A stretch of 64,000 bases of DNA from Agrypnia vestita (lineage: Eukaryota; Arthropoda; Insecta; Trichoptera; Phryganeidae): positions 62,001 to 126,000 of the forward strand of contig JADDOH010023044.1 in assembly GCA_016648135.1 (NCBI GenBank), given 5' to 3'. A program made the translations under genes and the position numbers. Of the stretch, positions 1 through 10,715 are shown piece after piece; the stretch's first letter is position 1, and each line of letters starts with the position of its first letter. The notes under the pieces are model-generated. The model did no database searches. It saw only the letters and a program-made list of their open reading frames with translations, and was not told where the DNA came from.

Positions 1-845
1 ACCACTGTTTTCTTCTTAGATCGCCACCCATGAAACAGATTCACTCTTGATACTACAAGAAAGTGATTCGTTTCAATTTCAGCGCCTCGAAACACCCTGG
101 TGTCAACAGTGGCGGACCTCAATCTAGAGTCAATTACAACGAAATCAATCATTGACCTTTCATTTCCTCTTTCCCACGTATATTGGTGGATTCCTTTGTG
201 TTCAAAAAAAGTATTGGATACAAAAAGGTTCCACTCCAAACATACTTCAAGCAAACTATCGCCATTTCCATTCGTCCTTCCATCCCCAAATATACCAAGC
301 GCAGACTCGAAGCCATCTCTTCGAGTTCCAACCCACCCATTCAAATCTCCAGCCAAAATCAATCTTTCGCTGTCGCTTTTCATGTCTATGACATCTCTTA
401 CATTCGTCCAAAACTCATCTTTCACTTCGTCTTTATCTGAGTTTACAGGGGCATAACCTACAATAAGAAATACCCCAGTGATCCCAATTTTGAAACGGAT
501 CCACATGAGCCTGGCACTAATGAACCCATATTCTTTCATACATTCGACCATTCGCTCAGAAAGCAGCGTTGCAACACCCTGGCATGCTCGGTCTGCCTCT
601 GGGACTCCCGACCACAGTACGAGCAGACCATTGTGTTCCATCTCTCCACTTCCTTTCTTCATACTCTCACTTATACATAGTACATCTAAACATTTACTCC
701 TCATGCTCTCACACATTTCATTCATCTTCCTTTCCATTCCTCCTCTAATATTCCACACACCAATCCGGCATTCTATCCTCCTCTTTGCGCCACCGTGGAG
801 ACTGCGGCATGACAGGTGGCTAGCCTTGTCGCTACAAATACTTTC
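1..845 (-). CDS. RTE-like non-LTR retrotransposon endonuclease domain, partial
   Basis: Reading the minus strand from 845 down to the window edge gives about 281 codons without a stop; an in-frame TGA at 846-848 closes it upstream. It reads as an apurinic-type endonuclease of a non-LTR retrotransposon, the enzyme that nicks target DNA before reverse transcription. Visible motifs in order are WNIRGG, a CISES block holding the catalytic Glu position, GYAPVN, the metal-binding GDLNGWVG, the SMIDFVVID block and a terminal TNHFLVV, where the family usually has an SDH-type His. The first Met after WNIRGG is at 737, but the true start is unclear and the 5' end is probably truncated. The RT domain would lie left of position 1. 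Lack of stops suggests a young copy. The clade call (RTE or a relative) is inference from motif style. Confidence 0.8.
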
Positions 846-1335
846 TCAAATTAATATAGTAACTAATAATAACAGCAAATCAAATTTGTGGTAACATTAT
901 TTATTTATTCCAATATACGGTACAAAAAGTACATATTACAAAATAGGATATACAAGAAAACAAAAGAGTAGTATTTTAGTAAAGCAAAAAATTACAATAG
1001 GAATTGACATTATAGTGTGAACAGTTGTTTGAAGGTTTTAACAGTAATATAATTTAGAAAAAAGAGGTGTGCAATATTTAAAATTTAACATAATTTAGAG
1101 AAAGGAGGTGTGAAGTATATAAAAATCAACAAATAGGTATAATAATTAGTTTGTGAATTCAGGACGGCAGGGTGTAGATAGAGCTTTTAGTAGCGTAACT
1201 TTATAGATTTGAAAATGTCGATACGATATGTGCATAAGTGTTACCGAGCCTATGCAGTCTACGTACAAAAGAGTTAAAATGCTAGGTAGTTCTAGTATTG
1301 TCACAATAAAATAGCATAGGTGTCCGAATAGCATT
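846..1335. other. AT-rich unassigned stretch
   Basis: No coding signal is visible. It lies between the truncated 5' end of the retrotransposon fragment and the inverted-repeat element that starts at 1336, and holds two similar AT-rich segments near 1045 and 1090. Confidence 0.5.
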
Positions 1336-1847
1336 TCGTCGCTGTATATATAATTAAGCCTATGTGCCGTTTTAGTGCATTCTGAGATAAACGAATGAAA
1401 CTGTTTTAAAAAATAATTGCACAGACTAGATTTATAAAAATATTTATTTAATTACTAGGCAGACTTTCCAGATAAACGGCAATGTTTTTTTTAGTATATC
1501 TCTATTATTTATATGAAAAATTGACAAATTACTTAATTTAATGTCTTAATTTTTATAACTTAATCTAATGTTTCTTTTTTTATATCTTACTTATTTAATC
1601 TATGTCTTACACTAACGATTTTATTAATAATAGATATATACATGTATGACAATGCCCCCACTTTTAAACACGAGAATAAATTCTCATTTAAAAGTGGGTA
1701 AGCGTGTAATATAAATGTGTATTAATTAAATTATATTGAATACTCTTAAGTTTGTATATTTACCAAATAAATTTAAATAAAAATAAAAAAAATTCTTCTG
1801 AGAATGTATAAAACGGCACATAGGCTTAATTATATATACAGCGACGA
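1336..1847. mobile_element. Nonautonomous inverted-repeat element (MITE-like), 512 bp
   Basis: The ends are near-perfect inverted repeats of about 50 bp: the left arm opens TCGTCGCTGTATATATAATT and the right arm ends with its reverse complement, with a few differences toward the interior. There is no coding capacity. The flanks suggest a 3-bp target duplication at most (ATT versus TTT), so the superfamily is not assigned. A second, internal hairpin lies at 1657-1698, with 12-bp arms CCCACTTTTAAA and its complement. Confidence 0.75.
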
Positions 1848-2724
1848 TTTATGTATGTGCATGAAACATAAACAAATACAGAATATCAGGAGGAATCAAA
1901 ATGCAAGTTAATAATTTTGTAAAGTAAAATCAAATCAGATACAATCTCCTGCTGGATAAAGGCAATAATCCCGTTAAAATTTGTAATTCTGTGTAGTTGA
2001 CATTTTCAATTGGATGTGAAGTCGGTAGTTAATGTAACGTAGAAATTTATGCCGGGTTCTATTGTGTATATATGGGCATTGTAAGGAGGACTCCAGACAG
2101 ATGAGTTGTATCCAACCTGACTTCTAACAAGAGAACAGTGTATGTATTGATAAACTGAAAACACTTTGTATAAAAACATAATTTAATGATGCAGTACACT
2201 GCATAATAATTATTCATTTTCATTTTAAATTCAAATCAAATTGGCAAGTAACTCGGCTCTTTGTGAAAAGGGGTTTACTGTAGAAATGAAATTTGAACAG
2301 GTAATAAAGTAATGCTTTGTCTTCCTTCCAGTACTGCTTAACATTGTATGTACGTTAGTGGCTCGCCTTATCGATCTTACCCCAGGCACCGCCTCAAGTT
2401 TCAGCGCGTTTGGTTTTCTTTTACCTTTTAAACACCGTTACTACCTACATTGTTACCTCGACCACCATTGTCCGGTGGAGGTTTTTCTGTTCTTTCATTA
2501 AAACTTTTCTGAATCAAATTCGAAATTGTGTCGGTACACTTTGTTTCGTGGAGTATTTTCATTAGACAATCAACGTCTTAGAACTTGGGAACATTATACA
2601 TAACCCAAGATCGGAAGTTTATGAAAGTTACTTATCCTGCATAGAGTCAGCTCAAGAAAATCCGAGATCGGGAATTTATGAAATTTCCTTCTCCACACAT
2701 AGGCGAGTAAGAAAATTATTATTA
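1848..2724. other. Unassigned stretch
   Basis: No gene is seen. Two short related segments (near 2608-2640 and 2660-2690), each containing GATCGG and TTTATGAAA, form a weak direct repeat. Confidence 0.4.
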
Positions 2725-2880
2725 TAATTAATTAACAAAGCCACTGGACACGATAAATCTGCAGCACTAATTTCGAATTCATACTGTTTCGCAATTTATC
2801 ACTCGTCTATGAATATTTTATTATCGTTTGTTAACGCTTTTCAGAAAATTGTGACCAACTATCGCGCATATTTGGGTGTT
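2725..2880 (+). repeat. Dispersed LTR-like repeat, copy 1 (partial)
   Basis: Shares CACTGGACACG, then ATTTATCACTCG...ATGAA and TAACGCTTT in the same order as copies near 20660, 41750, 53205 (minus) and 55103. No coding potential. The fuller copies open TGTCACG, the TG expected at an LTR start, so a degraded solo LTR is possible but unproven. Confidence 0.5.
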
Positions 2881-2910
2881 TCATAATAATAAATAGAGTA
2901 AGTCGAGCTT

Positions 2911-3013
2911 GCATGAGAAGATATATGAATGTGGATGAGGAGAGAGTTGTATGTCAGTACAGAAGAGTATGGCGCTCTATCCTCTCTGCCTACCCCCTCG
3001 GGGAAACGGCGTG
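2911..3013 (+). pseudogene. C-terminal RT fragment of a non-LTR retrotransposon
   Basis: The plus strand reads CMRRYMNVDEERVVC, then QYRRVWRSILSAYPLGETA and a stop. This is the terminal peptide of a dispersed RT family that also appears at 8567, 9025 and 18178 on the minus strand. Only the last 30 or so codons remain, as expected for a severely 5'-truncated copy. No promoter or partner gene is present. Confidence 0.65.
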
Positions 3014-3187
3014 ATGGTAAGTTAGTTAGTTACTTAAAAATTACGTATAATTTACAAAACTATACTTTATTAATTAAATTAAACTAGAATTATTGAAAAT
3101 ACCAACATGTTTGCATTATTTAATAACCAAATTAATTAATCAATTAGAAATACATACAGAAAAATCTAATTCACGAAAAAATATTAG

Positions 3188-3259
3188 GTTACTACTGGGA
3201 TTCGAACCCAGGTCACCTCCTTTCCGGGGCCGGTGCTCTGACCACTAAGCTATAGCAAC
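3188..3259 (-). repeat. tRNA-like core (SINE head or tRNA pseudogene)
   Basis: On the minus strand the 72-nt core has a 7-bp acceptor stem (GTTGCTA with TAGTAAC, one G-U pair), an A box (TAGCTTAGTGG), an exact B box (GGTTCGAATCC) and a paired 5-bp T stem. The anticodon arm does not pair (CCGGC against AGGAG) and position 33 is not T. That argues against a functional tRNA and for a polymerase III promoter module. Confidence 0.7.
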
Positions 3260-3329
3260 CCTCTATGTTTCCGTGAATACATCGACCTTATATGTAGTTC
3301 TTATTTATATATTCACGGAACCATAGAGG

Positions 3330-3401
3330 GTTGCTATAGCTTAGTGGTCAGAGCACCGGCCCCGGAAAGGAGGTGACCTGGGTTCGAATCCCAGTAGTAA
3401 C
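3330..3401 (+). repeat. tRNA-like core, inverted partner of 3188-3259
   Basis: Identical in the 72-nt core to the minus-strand copy, with the same intact acceptor and T arms and the same unpaired anticodon arm. Identity between the arms suggests recent duplication or gene conversion across the palindrome. Confidence 0.7.
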
Positions 3402-3473
3402 CTAATATTTTTTCGTGAATTAGATTTTTCTGTATGTCTTTCTAATTGATTAATTAATTTGGTTATTAAATAT

Positions 3474-4734
3474 TTCACAGAACTTTGTTCTGAAAAATTA
3501 CAACTTCACAAATATGAATGTGTTCTTGAATATATGTTTGCATTAGTTTACGTTGTATCGTGATAAAGGGACCATTGGCCTCAAACATGATTGTATTTTC
3601 TGTATGTAATTTATTGGTGTAAATAAAGTATATATTTGTTAATTATATTAATAACATCACGCCTAAATCGTTTTGCATATATTGAAGAAATTATTTACGG
3701 TTTGTAGTATTGTTCGAAGTAACTTAAATGCTTCGACGTCTTTTCAATATGGCTTTAAAATATGAACTTTTTTAATTATGCAGAATCTTTCACCTTCACC
3801 ATTGCCCCAGTCGTCGATATTGCAAGAATATATAAAGTGTTTCACAAAATCTCAGGGTTTCCAACCAAAAAAAGTCAATATCATCTTCAAAATAAACATT
3901 ACCTACTGAAAGCCGAGGCGTCCTCGACAAAACAAATATTTATCCCTGTCTCTTTTTTACTCCAAAGCTTTTGTGCTGAATCCTTGAAAAATATATAAAA
4001 ATTTAAGGATGCGGAGGTTTACTATTCTCTTTTGCGGGAAATGCTGATATCCCATGTTTCTATTTACTCGTTTATGTATATTTATTTACTTCGCCTCTCA
4101 TTTTTTTCGTACGGAAGATTTTTTGACATTACAACTCTTCTTATTCGCGAGTGATTGCGAGTTGCGCTAAATTTACCTCCAGCTGATCGCTCATTTATAT
4201 TTTACGAAATTTTTACCTTTGTAAACGTCTTGTGAACGACTGACTCTCTTCAGTATAGACATTCTCTGATCAAAGCCCTCATCCGCAGCGGCTGATTCTC
4301 AAAGGTTCCTGTGTTCTGTACCCCTCCCCGGGTGGCGGGAGCTGCTTTACCGCTGATTGATCAAACGCGCCACAGGTTGATTGGACGACGATGACGATTT
4401 ATCAAAGAATTGCATATGAAGAGATTATTATTGGTGAAAACGTGCATATAACAATCGTATACTATATCTCCTTTACTCGTCTGGCGTATTTACCATGTTT
4501 GGGTAACATTATTCAAGAAATGGTTCATTTAATATATTATTTTTAATTCTCAGCGAACACCACCTGTGGGCAGCCATGATGACTCGTGTCTCCCTTAGGA
4601 CTATTTGGCTATTTTTAAGCTTTTTAATTGAGAAAAAAAAAATTGTTTGTGTCTTAATTTTATTATAAATTCTGCGCATCAAGACAAGACCCTTCAAAGG
4701 CCGCTTGTCGATACATAGTATAAAATAAAGTCCC
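3474..4734. other. Unassigned stretch with one GC-richer block
   Basis: No gene is recognised. The block at about 4280-4400 is GC-richer than its surroundings and contains CTGATTGATCAAAC, which resembles an Exd/Pbx-Hox composite site. A small open frame at 3762-3998 has no recognisable domain. Confidence 0.35.
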
Positions 4735-5130
4735 CGGCGAGTGTCTGTCCCTCCGTCTGTCTGTCTGTATGACCGCGCTAATCTCGAGCCCCTGAACCAC
4801 TGAACGGATTTTAATGCATTTTTCCAGGAAGATTTTAGTGTATTAAAAATTGCCTTAGCACATATATGAGCTAAGCATTAACGGTACTAGTAAATTAACT
4901 CGGGAAAAAAATTGCCGCTAAAGCGCTCTCATGGAAACGCTGCCTAATTCGTTAGAGATACGAAAGTCGTCTAGGAAAGAAATGTGTCAAATTAAATTAT
5001 CTATAAAAAAAGTCTTTAGCAGCATATGTCTGTCTTTTAAGGATAACCATTTTTGTCTATAAATCATCAATTTCATCAAATGTATGACTAAGATATAATG
5101 GTTAACTTTCCAGCAATTTTGACCATTCAG
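4735..5130 (+). repeat. Dispersed repeat starting with a (TCTG)n run, copy 1
   Basis: A short TCTG microsatellite leads into a segment that recurs in reverse orientation at 45595-46035. Shared landmarks are ATCTCGAG, AACGGATTT, CTTCC with GGAAGATTTTAGTG, GCTAAGCATTAACGG, TTGCCGCTAAAGC and a final TGACCATTCAG-like region. It has no coding capacity and the element class is unknown. Confidence 0.6.
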
Positions 5131-5990
5131 TATTAATCCTTATCAAATGAAACATTTTATTAACCTTAAGCATTTGCCGCAGTTCAAATTTGTTCTTTAC
5201 ATCAAATCATTAAATGGAATATTTAAGAAGAAATGATGAGTTTATCATCATTATAATAAAAACAAAACTGTAACGGGCGGGTAACTAGTAATAATTTATT
5301 ACGTTTATCATACAAAAATTGTCACAATATAATGCATTTATCAGATCCCTTCTAACACCACCTTCCTCCTTATTTTTCTTCCTTTAATTAGTGAGAGACA
5401 TAATTATATTGATATATTTGTCGTTCTTTTCACATTGAAACTAAAACATGACTTATTTTTGTCTACTATGTTATGTATATTGCAGTTAAAATTCAGAATA
5501 TATATTTTACACTGTTTTGAATTGAAAATTAATGATTAAACAAGTGTTCGCTTTACATAATTGGTTTTTCACTATTCGTTTCTGAGCGCTTATGATATTT
5601 TGTGGATTAACTACAATATGAATTTAATAATGCCTGTATTAACTAAAGAATTAATATACATTGAGTCCTGATAAAGGGACCACGTTGCTATTTATTTCCC
5701 CTGGAGTATGTTGATATTTCAACAAATTAGCGGTTAGTACAAAGTGTTCTCTTGTTAATTATATAAATAATTTTACAACATTTATTTTGTAGTTATTGAA
5801 GAAGTATTAAATGTTTAACTGGCCTCGGTATTTCTGTTAATATATGGGTAGGAAAGAGTTAACAAATTGTGTTGTACACGAGACTTAAAGATTGACAGTA
5901 GTGATGGGTCCGCACTGTACTAAGTAATACAATGTAGTACTACATTATACTGAAGCGCACACTTCGCACGTTTGTAAGTGTACTGCTCAC
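5131..5990. other. Unassigned stretch; possible outer element at 5897
   Basis: AT-rich without coding signal. From about 5897 the sequence CAGTAGTGATGGGT resembles a hAT terminus. The tract up to 5990 and its continuation after 6898 may be one older element interrupted by the hAT insertion. Confidence 0.4.
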
Positions 5991-6889
5991 TAGGGATGGG
6001 TCGTCGACGTATTTACCGTCGACGAAACGAGACCGTCCACGTCCATCCATCGACGAGACGATCAACTAGTTGAATTCGTCAACTAGTTGACGCGTCAACT
6101 TCGTTACGGGGACGTCGCGGACGTTCTATCTAAACATCGGGACGATGGTCAACTGTCTACGGTTCGACGCGACGCTGCTCGACGGCTCAATCGTTGGCTA
6201 TTTTTATTACGTTAATTTTTAAAATTTAAAGAAGTTCGTAGGAATATAGTTTCGGGGATAGTAAAACCGCTACTTGTACTCATATGTAAAAAGTAATATT
6301 TTATTATTTATTTGTTTACGCACATTACAGTCTTTTACATATTGTTTTATATACTTCTTTCTATATATAATAAAGAAAGAAGTAGGTATACACAACAATA
6401 TCAGATGTAAGCAGTAAAATATTAGTTCAATAAAAAATAAAATAATTAAACAGAATTGTTTTATTTTATACAGCGCAAAATTGGGAATTCACCGAAACGT
6501 CGCACGTGCACATCGCACAAATCAAGTAAAAAATAATAGATAATAGCTTATTAAGCCTATCTCGCCCTACGCATGCATTCAAATTTCAAGTCTCTGTCAG
6601 TTAATTTCAAGTCTCTGTCAAGTCTCAATAGTTCATGTACACAGATCTGCACTCTATGATCTTACAAGTCGACAGCGAGAGATGAGAGAGAAATAAACGG
6701 AGACGTTTTGTCTTGCTCTCGCTCGTTGCTTTGTATTACGTTGAATCTTGAATCGTCCACCGACCACGGCGTCCGCCATCCACCGTCTACGAATTCAACT
6801 AGTCCATGCGATGAACGTAAACCGTCGACGCGTCGATGCAACGTTAACGGTTGATTTCAACTAGTCCGTCCATTCAACGCCCATCCCTA
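5991..6889. mobile_element. Nonautonomous hAT element, 899 bp, with 8-bp target duplication
   Basis: The ends are inverted repeats (TAGGGATGGG at the left, CCCATCCCTA at the right), and identical 8-bp copies of CTGCTCAC flank the element at 5983-5990 and 6890-6897. An 8-bp duplication and a TAGGGATGGG-type terminus are hallmarks of the hAT superfamily. The interior encodes no transposase. It is rich in GTCGACG and in CAACTAGTTGA-type subrepeats near both ends, a common arrangement of subterminal transposase sites. It inserted into an older repeat. Confidence 0.88.
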
Positions 6890-6897
6890 CTGCTCAC

Positions 6898-7050
6898 TAC
6901 AAACTACCCGCTTCAAATTTCACACTTCAAACTGCACGCTTTAAATTGCACACCACAAATTTTATACTTCAAAGTACACAGTTCACACACTTCTTATATT
7001 ATTGTACACTTCAAATTATGTTACACCTCAAACTATACACACTTTATTTT
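6898..7050 (+). repeat. Degenerate short tandem repeat (ACTTCAAA type)
   Basis: Imperfect units of roughly 12-25 bp around CTTCAAANTNCACAC recur across this stretch. It is the right-hand continuation of the older sequence split by the hAT element. Confidence 0.5.
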
Positions 7051-7489
7051 GTGAAAAATTTTGGGCGAGTTTTATGCAAGTTGATATAGCTAATACCGTC
7101 TTTTAACAAAAATTTTAAAAATAAGGAAATTTTTTTCTAGTCTATGGCGTCTTTGGCGACATAGCATTACTTCTAGGACCATATTATTTTAATCACATTT
7201 TAATAAAAAAATACTCTTTTTAATGAATGATAATGAGAAACAAAAGTATGACAAATAAATAATAATCTTCCTATTAATTTCAATGAAAATTCTGACATTG
7301 TAAAAATGAGGCCTCTGAGACCCCACGTCCACAGTTACAGGTTAACCACTAGAAATCGAGCTACTTTTCCTTTTTTCCTTTTCATTTTGCATTCTTTCAT
7401 TTCATACCATGAAAGTTGTGCCTTTCTCCTTGGTTTGGGTAAAAAATGTTTCGGTGTTGAAAAATTATATTTGGCACTGCATAATGTGT
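7051..7489. other. AT-rich unassigned stretch
   Basis: No feature is recognised. The open frame that begins at 7306 only becomes RT-like after about 7490. Confidence 0.4.
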
Positions 7490-7770
7490 GTAGAATCAGA
7501 AACATGCAGATTAGAGATAGTCTCGAAGTGGAAACCTTACTGACATTTATCGAGAAATCGCAGCTACGGTGGCTGGGTCATATAGACTGCCAAAGCGGGT
7601 ATTTCAGGCAAGACCAGAAGGCAGAAGACCAAGGGGCCGTCCTTGGAGGAGCTGGCAAAAACAATTGGAGGACTGCTGCGAAGCGAGGTTGCAATTAAAT
7701 TGGGCTGACGTGGAGAGCGCAGTCCAAGATAGGAAGAGTTAGAATCTCTTATGCGGTGCAGAGACCCCGA
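7490..7770 (+). pseudogene. Decayed C-terminal RT fragment
   Basis: The frame reads RNMQIRDSLEVE and KSQLRWLGH, motifs typical of the region after the RT domain in RTE-like retrotransposons. It then loses frame. The following bases still resemble a GRRPRGRP-type block and an NWADVESAVQDR-like tail when read in alternate frames. At least two frameshifts are needed, so it is not functional. Confidence 0.55.
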
Positions 7771-8249
7771 CGCCATAGGATAAGGGGTAGAAGAAAAAGA
7801 AGATGAAGCAGTACATAATGTAAAATGATTAAAACTGGCATAAGAGCCTGCAGAGACTTAGGTTAAATTAGAACAAATTAGACGTGAATGCAACCAGACA
7901 CCTAAGATAAAACCCATTTGTAAAATGGGTAACTTTTGTGTATAGGTATTTAAATATATTTTTGATTTATGACATTTCTCCACGATAGACATCTAACACG
8001 TGTTTCGCCTCACTTAACTGCATATTGTGGCAGAATGGTTTGGAGTGAAACGTTGTTGTCAGAATTTTTTTACAATTATTACACCCATTTATTTTAAATT
8101 TAATTTATTAATTTGGAATCATTGTGAACACAATTAACACAATTATTCGAGTCATTCAACATGAATGTATACTTTTAATTAACCATATTCAGCAGGTAAA
8201 TGAAGTACGCTATTTGAACGAATTTACTGAACCAATTATATTTATTTAT
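7771..8249. other. Unassigned stretch with a weak hammerhead-like motif
   Basis: No gene is seen. On the minus strand, 7993-8020 reads GGCGAAACACGTGTTAG, which matches the GAA-plus-palindrome end of the motif described at 59412, but the CTGANGA half is degenerate. Confidence 0.35.
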
Positions 8250-8445
8250 GTTCAACAGTTTTTCCAGCATACTCGGGAATTCCGCAAGGATCAACCCTTG
8301 GTCCCTTATTGTTCTTGATTATGATAGACGATATACAAGACAGGATAAAACAGCGAAATGTGTGCTCTTTGCGGATGACCTGAAAATTTATTCTAAGATT
8401 ACGAGTATATGTGAATGTAGCATTGAAAGCATCAAGCACTAGATC
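8250..8445 (+). pseudogene. Jockey-like reverse transcriptase fragment, frameshifted
   Basis: Two adjacent frames give the RT core: SGIPQGSTLGPLLFLIMIDD (motif B and following) in one frame, then AKCVLFADDLKIYS with the catalytic FADD box in another. A frameshift around 8335-8355 separates them. These motifs belong to the palm of non-LTR reverse transcriptases, which copy element RNA at the nicked target. Only about 65 codons survive and no neighbouring domain is found. The Jockey-type assignment rests on the PQGS...FADDLKIY wording. Confidence 0.75.
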
Positions 8446-8566
8446 GCCTCCATATAAGTTCTCACTCCAAGATATACTTGCATTGTAATGCGAAAAAAAT
8501 ATATACCGAAATCTCGATGGCAACCAACATTTTTTCGATATTTAAATTTCTGTATTTACACTAACA

Positions 8567-8710
8567 TCACGTTGTCTTCCCGCAGGGGTAGGAAGGAGAA
8601 TAGAACGCCACGCTTCTGTCGTGGCATACCAATTTCGCCTTGTCTCTCTGATCGCTGCAGGTTTTTGCCTTCCCTTTAACGCTAACAGTTGCTTCATATA
8701 TTTTCTTCAC
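8567..8710 (-). pseudogene. C-terminal RT fragment, diverged
   Basis: Read on the minus strand, the bases follow the same terminal sequence as 2911-3013 and 18178-18365, including a TGGCGTTCTAT block and the CGGGAAGACAACGTGATG end. It is frameshifted relative to the better copies, and coding similarity is lost upstream. Confidence 0.45.
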
Positions 8711-9024
8711 CACATTCCGTTTCACAAGGTCAAAATATTTCACAGATCCTTTCTTAATTCTATCCACTTGGCTACGGTCAGCTTTACACCTAATTTGTTC
8801 TTTCCTCGCTCTACCGTACGAAGATTTTGCGAATTTTTTTCTATTTTGTTTTTATTTCTTATCTTTAAATTTGTAACTTTACATGAAATGTGGGGTATAA
8901 GAAGAGCAAAGGCAGCAATAATTCTTTTGATGCTATGTTATTTTTTAATGTAGGTACCTACTTACCTATATTTAAAACAATCAGAGTTATTTAAAAAATC
9001 TAATTTATTGAATAAGATCTTACT

Positions 9025-9330
9025 TACTAACTTACCATCACGCCGTTTCCCCGTGGGGGTAGGTTAGAGCGGTTAGAGGTTAGAGCGCCACACTCTTCTG
9101 TCCTGACATACAACTCTCGCCTCATCCTCATACATACATCTTCTCGGACCATCTTCCAGTATCTGGTTAATCTGGTCATGCCACGTCTTTCGCGGTCGCC
9201 CTCTCTTTCTGGCACCATCAACACTTGCATTATATATCTTTCGTACCTTTCTTTCCTAATTCATTCGCTCAACATGCCCAAACCATCTGAGCGACCCTGT
9301 TTTAATTCTAGTAATTATGCTAAGATTAGC
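9025..9330 (-). pseudogene. C-terminal RT fragment of the same dispersed family
   Basis: In alternating minus-strand frames the sequence shows KTGSLRWFGHVERMNE, an RGRPRKTWHD-like block and a terminal VVCQDRRVW-like peptide. It ends at the same point as the copies at 2911 and 18178 (plus-strand TTACCATCACGCCG). At least two frameshifts are present. These peptides are the usual tail of RTE-like RT proteins. It is a 5'-truncated dead copy. Confidence 0.65.
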
Positions 9331-10149
9331 CTTGCATTTATTCCTAATATCTGCATTCTTTTCTCTATCATAAATTGATTTGCACACATACGTATGAGGG
9401 ATCTCATCTCCACTGCAATCAATCTACTTTCGTTCCTCATTAGATCAAAACCATCTTACAAACTTTCACACATAGTACATCAAATGATAATGAGGAACGA
9501 TGTTATTAAAATCGTTTGAAAACTTATTATGTGTTGTTATAATTACAATTAATATAATAAAATTAAATATTAATTTTATAATAATTGCAAGCAATCGCGT
9601 TTATAATACGGTTGAGCTTTATACACACACAATTATAATTCAGTTAATGCTTTATAAACACATGTATATGCAGGCACGCCGACGGGCCTTACGCCTGATG
9701 TCATGGCGTTCAATGATGTTTACACATCTGTATAAATAAAAATGTACATGTTGGTTTGCACAAAATCGACAATCTCTGAAAATTCTTCACTGATTGCTTT
9801 GAAATTTTGGCACAACGTTCCAATTGATTACGAGGTTGTTTTTGTATACCGAATTTGTTTTTATATACCTACTGTTAATTTATATAAATAAAAAATTTAA
9901 TTTTCGATTGTCCAAAGTCATAAATCTCCTAAAGTTGTCATAAGTCTCCACAACGTTGCATTCGAATTCGCACAAATTACTTGAAAAAAAAGGCGCGGGT
10001 ACCTACCCTTTCAATATTCATAAATATTTAGATATAACATTTTTCATATTCAATTTTTTTTATAACATTCGGTCATCTTTGCTTAAATAAAACGATTGAA
10101 CCGATGAGAAAGTTCAGCCAATCGTATCGCGTCTTTCTGTCTGTCTGTC
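9331..10149. other. AT-rich unassigned stretch
   Basis: The left part may continue the RT fragment on the minus strand without readable frame. The remainder shows no recognised feature, except a TCTG microsatellite at about 10137-10157 leading into the minisatellite. Confidence 0.4.
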
Positions 10150-10715
10150 TGTCTGTTCTCCATACAAATCTACGCCGTTTGTCCGATTCGACTCACATTT
10201 TGCATATTTTTGCTTTAGAACATTTCCCCGCTCCCATTCTATCCCTTCCCCTCCCACTGATATATTTTCAATGCAAATCTGTACCGTTCGACCGATCGGA
10301 CTCCAAATTTGGAAACTTATTCTTTAGAACCCGGCGGGTAATACGTGTGACATTTACTGCCTCCCCTTTTATCGCTTCCCCTCCCTCTGATATATTTCCA
10401 ATGAAAATTAATACCGTTCGACCGACCGGACTCAAAATTTCCGAACTTATTCTTTAGGAACTGGCAGGTAACGAAGGCGACTTTTCCTCCTCCCCCGTTA
10501 TATTTTCTGTACAAATCTACACCGTAAGACCGATCTGACCCAGATTTTGCACACTTATTTTTCAAGACCCGGCCGGTAATAAAGACAACTTTTTCCCCTT
10601 CCATTCTTACTCCACCCCCACACCTGATATATTTTTTGTACAAATCGACAACGTTTGCCGATCTGATCCAAATTTTGCATTCTTATTTTTTAGGTCACGG
10701 CGGAATACATATATC
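10150..10715 (+). repeat. Minisatellite, about five diverged units of 110-130 bp
   Basis: Units are marked by CCGTTCGACCGATCGGACTC-like sequence followed by a TTTGCA...CTTATTCTTTAG block and a CCCGGCGGGTAA block. Markers fall near 10172, 10284, 10413, 10522 and 10650, so spacing alternates between about 110 and 128 bp. That hints at a two-unit higher-order period. The long open frames on both strands here are by-products of the repeat. Confidence 0.75.

Larger units (their letters stand above)
3116..3473. repeat. Large inverted repeat built from two tRNA-like units
   Basis: Two copies of one unit of about 165 bp face each other around a spacer of about 30 bp. Each carries a 72-nt tRNA-like core flanked by conserved AT-rich sequence that includes ATTCACGAAA on one side and TTCCGTGAAT on the other. 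A third copy sits alone at 36956-37132. Transcribed through, the block would form a very long hairpin. Confidence 0.8.

Noticed and set aside
100..894. Several plus-strand open frames
   Set aside because: They are antisense shadows of the minus-strand retrotransposon endonuclease frame, which has the recognisable motifs.
3330..3401. Functional tRNA gene
   Set aside because: The anticodon arm cannot pair and position 33 is not T, despite good acceptor and T arms; it is part of a mobile repeat unit.
4741..4775. TCTG microsatellite as an independent feature
   Set aside because: It is the leading end of a dispersed repeat that has the same run in its inverted copy near 46010-46030.
10104..10643. 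Open frames of 108-117 codons on both strands
   Set aside because: They arise from the minisatellite's periodic sequence.
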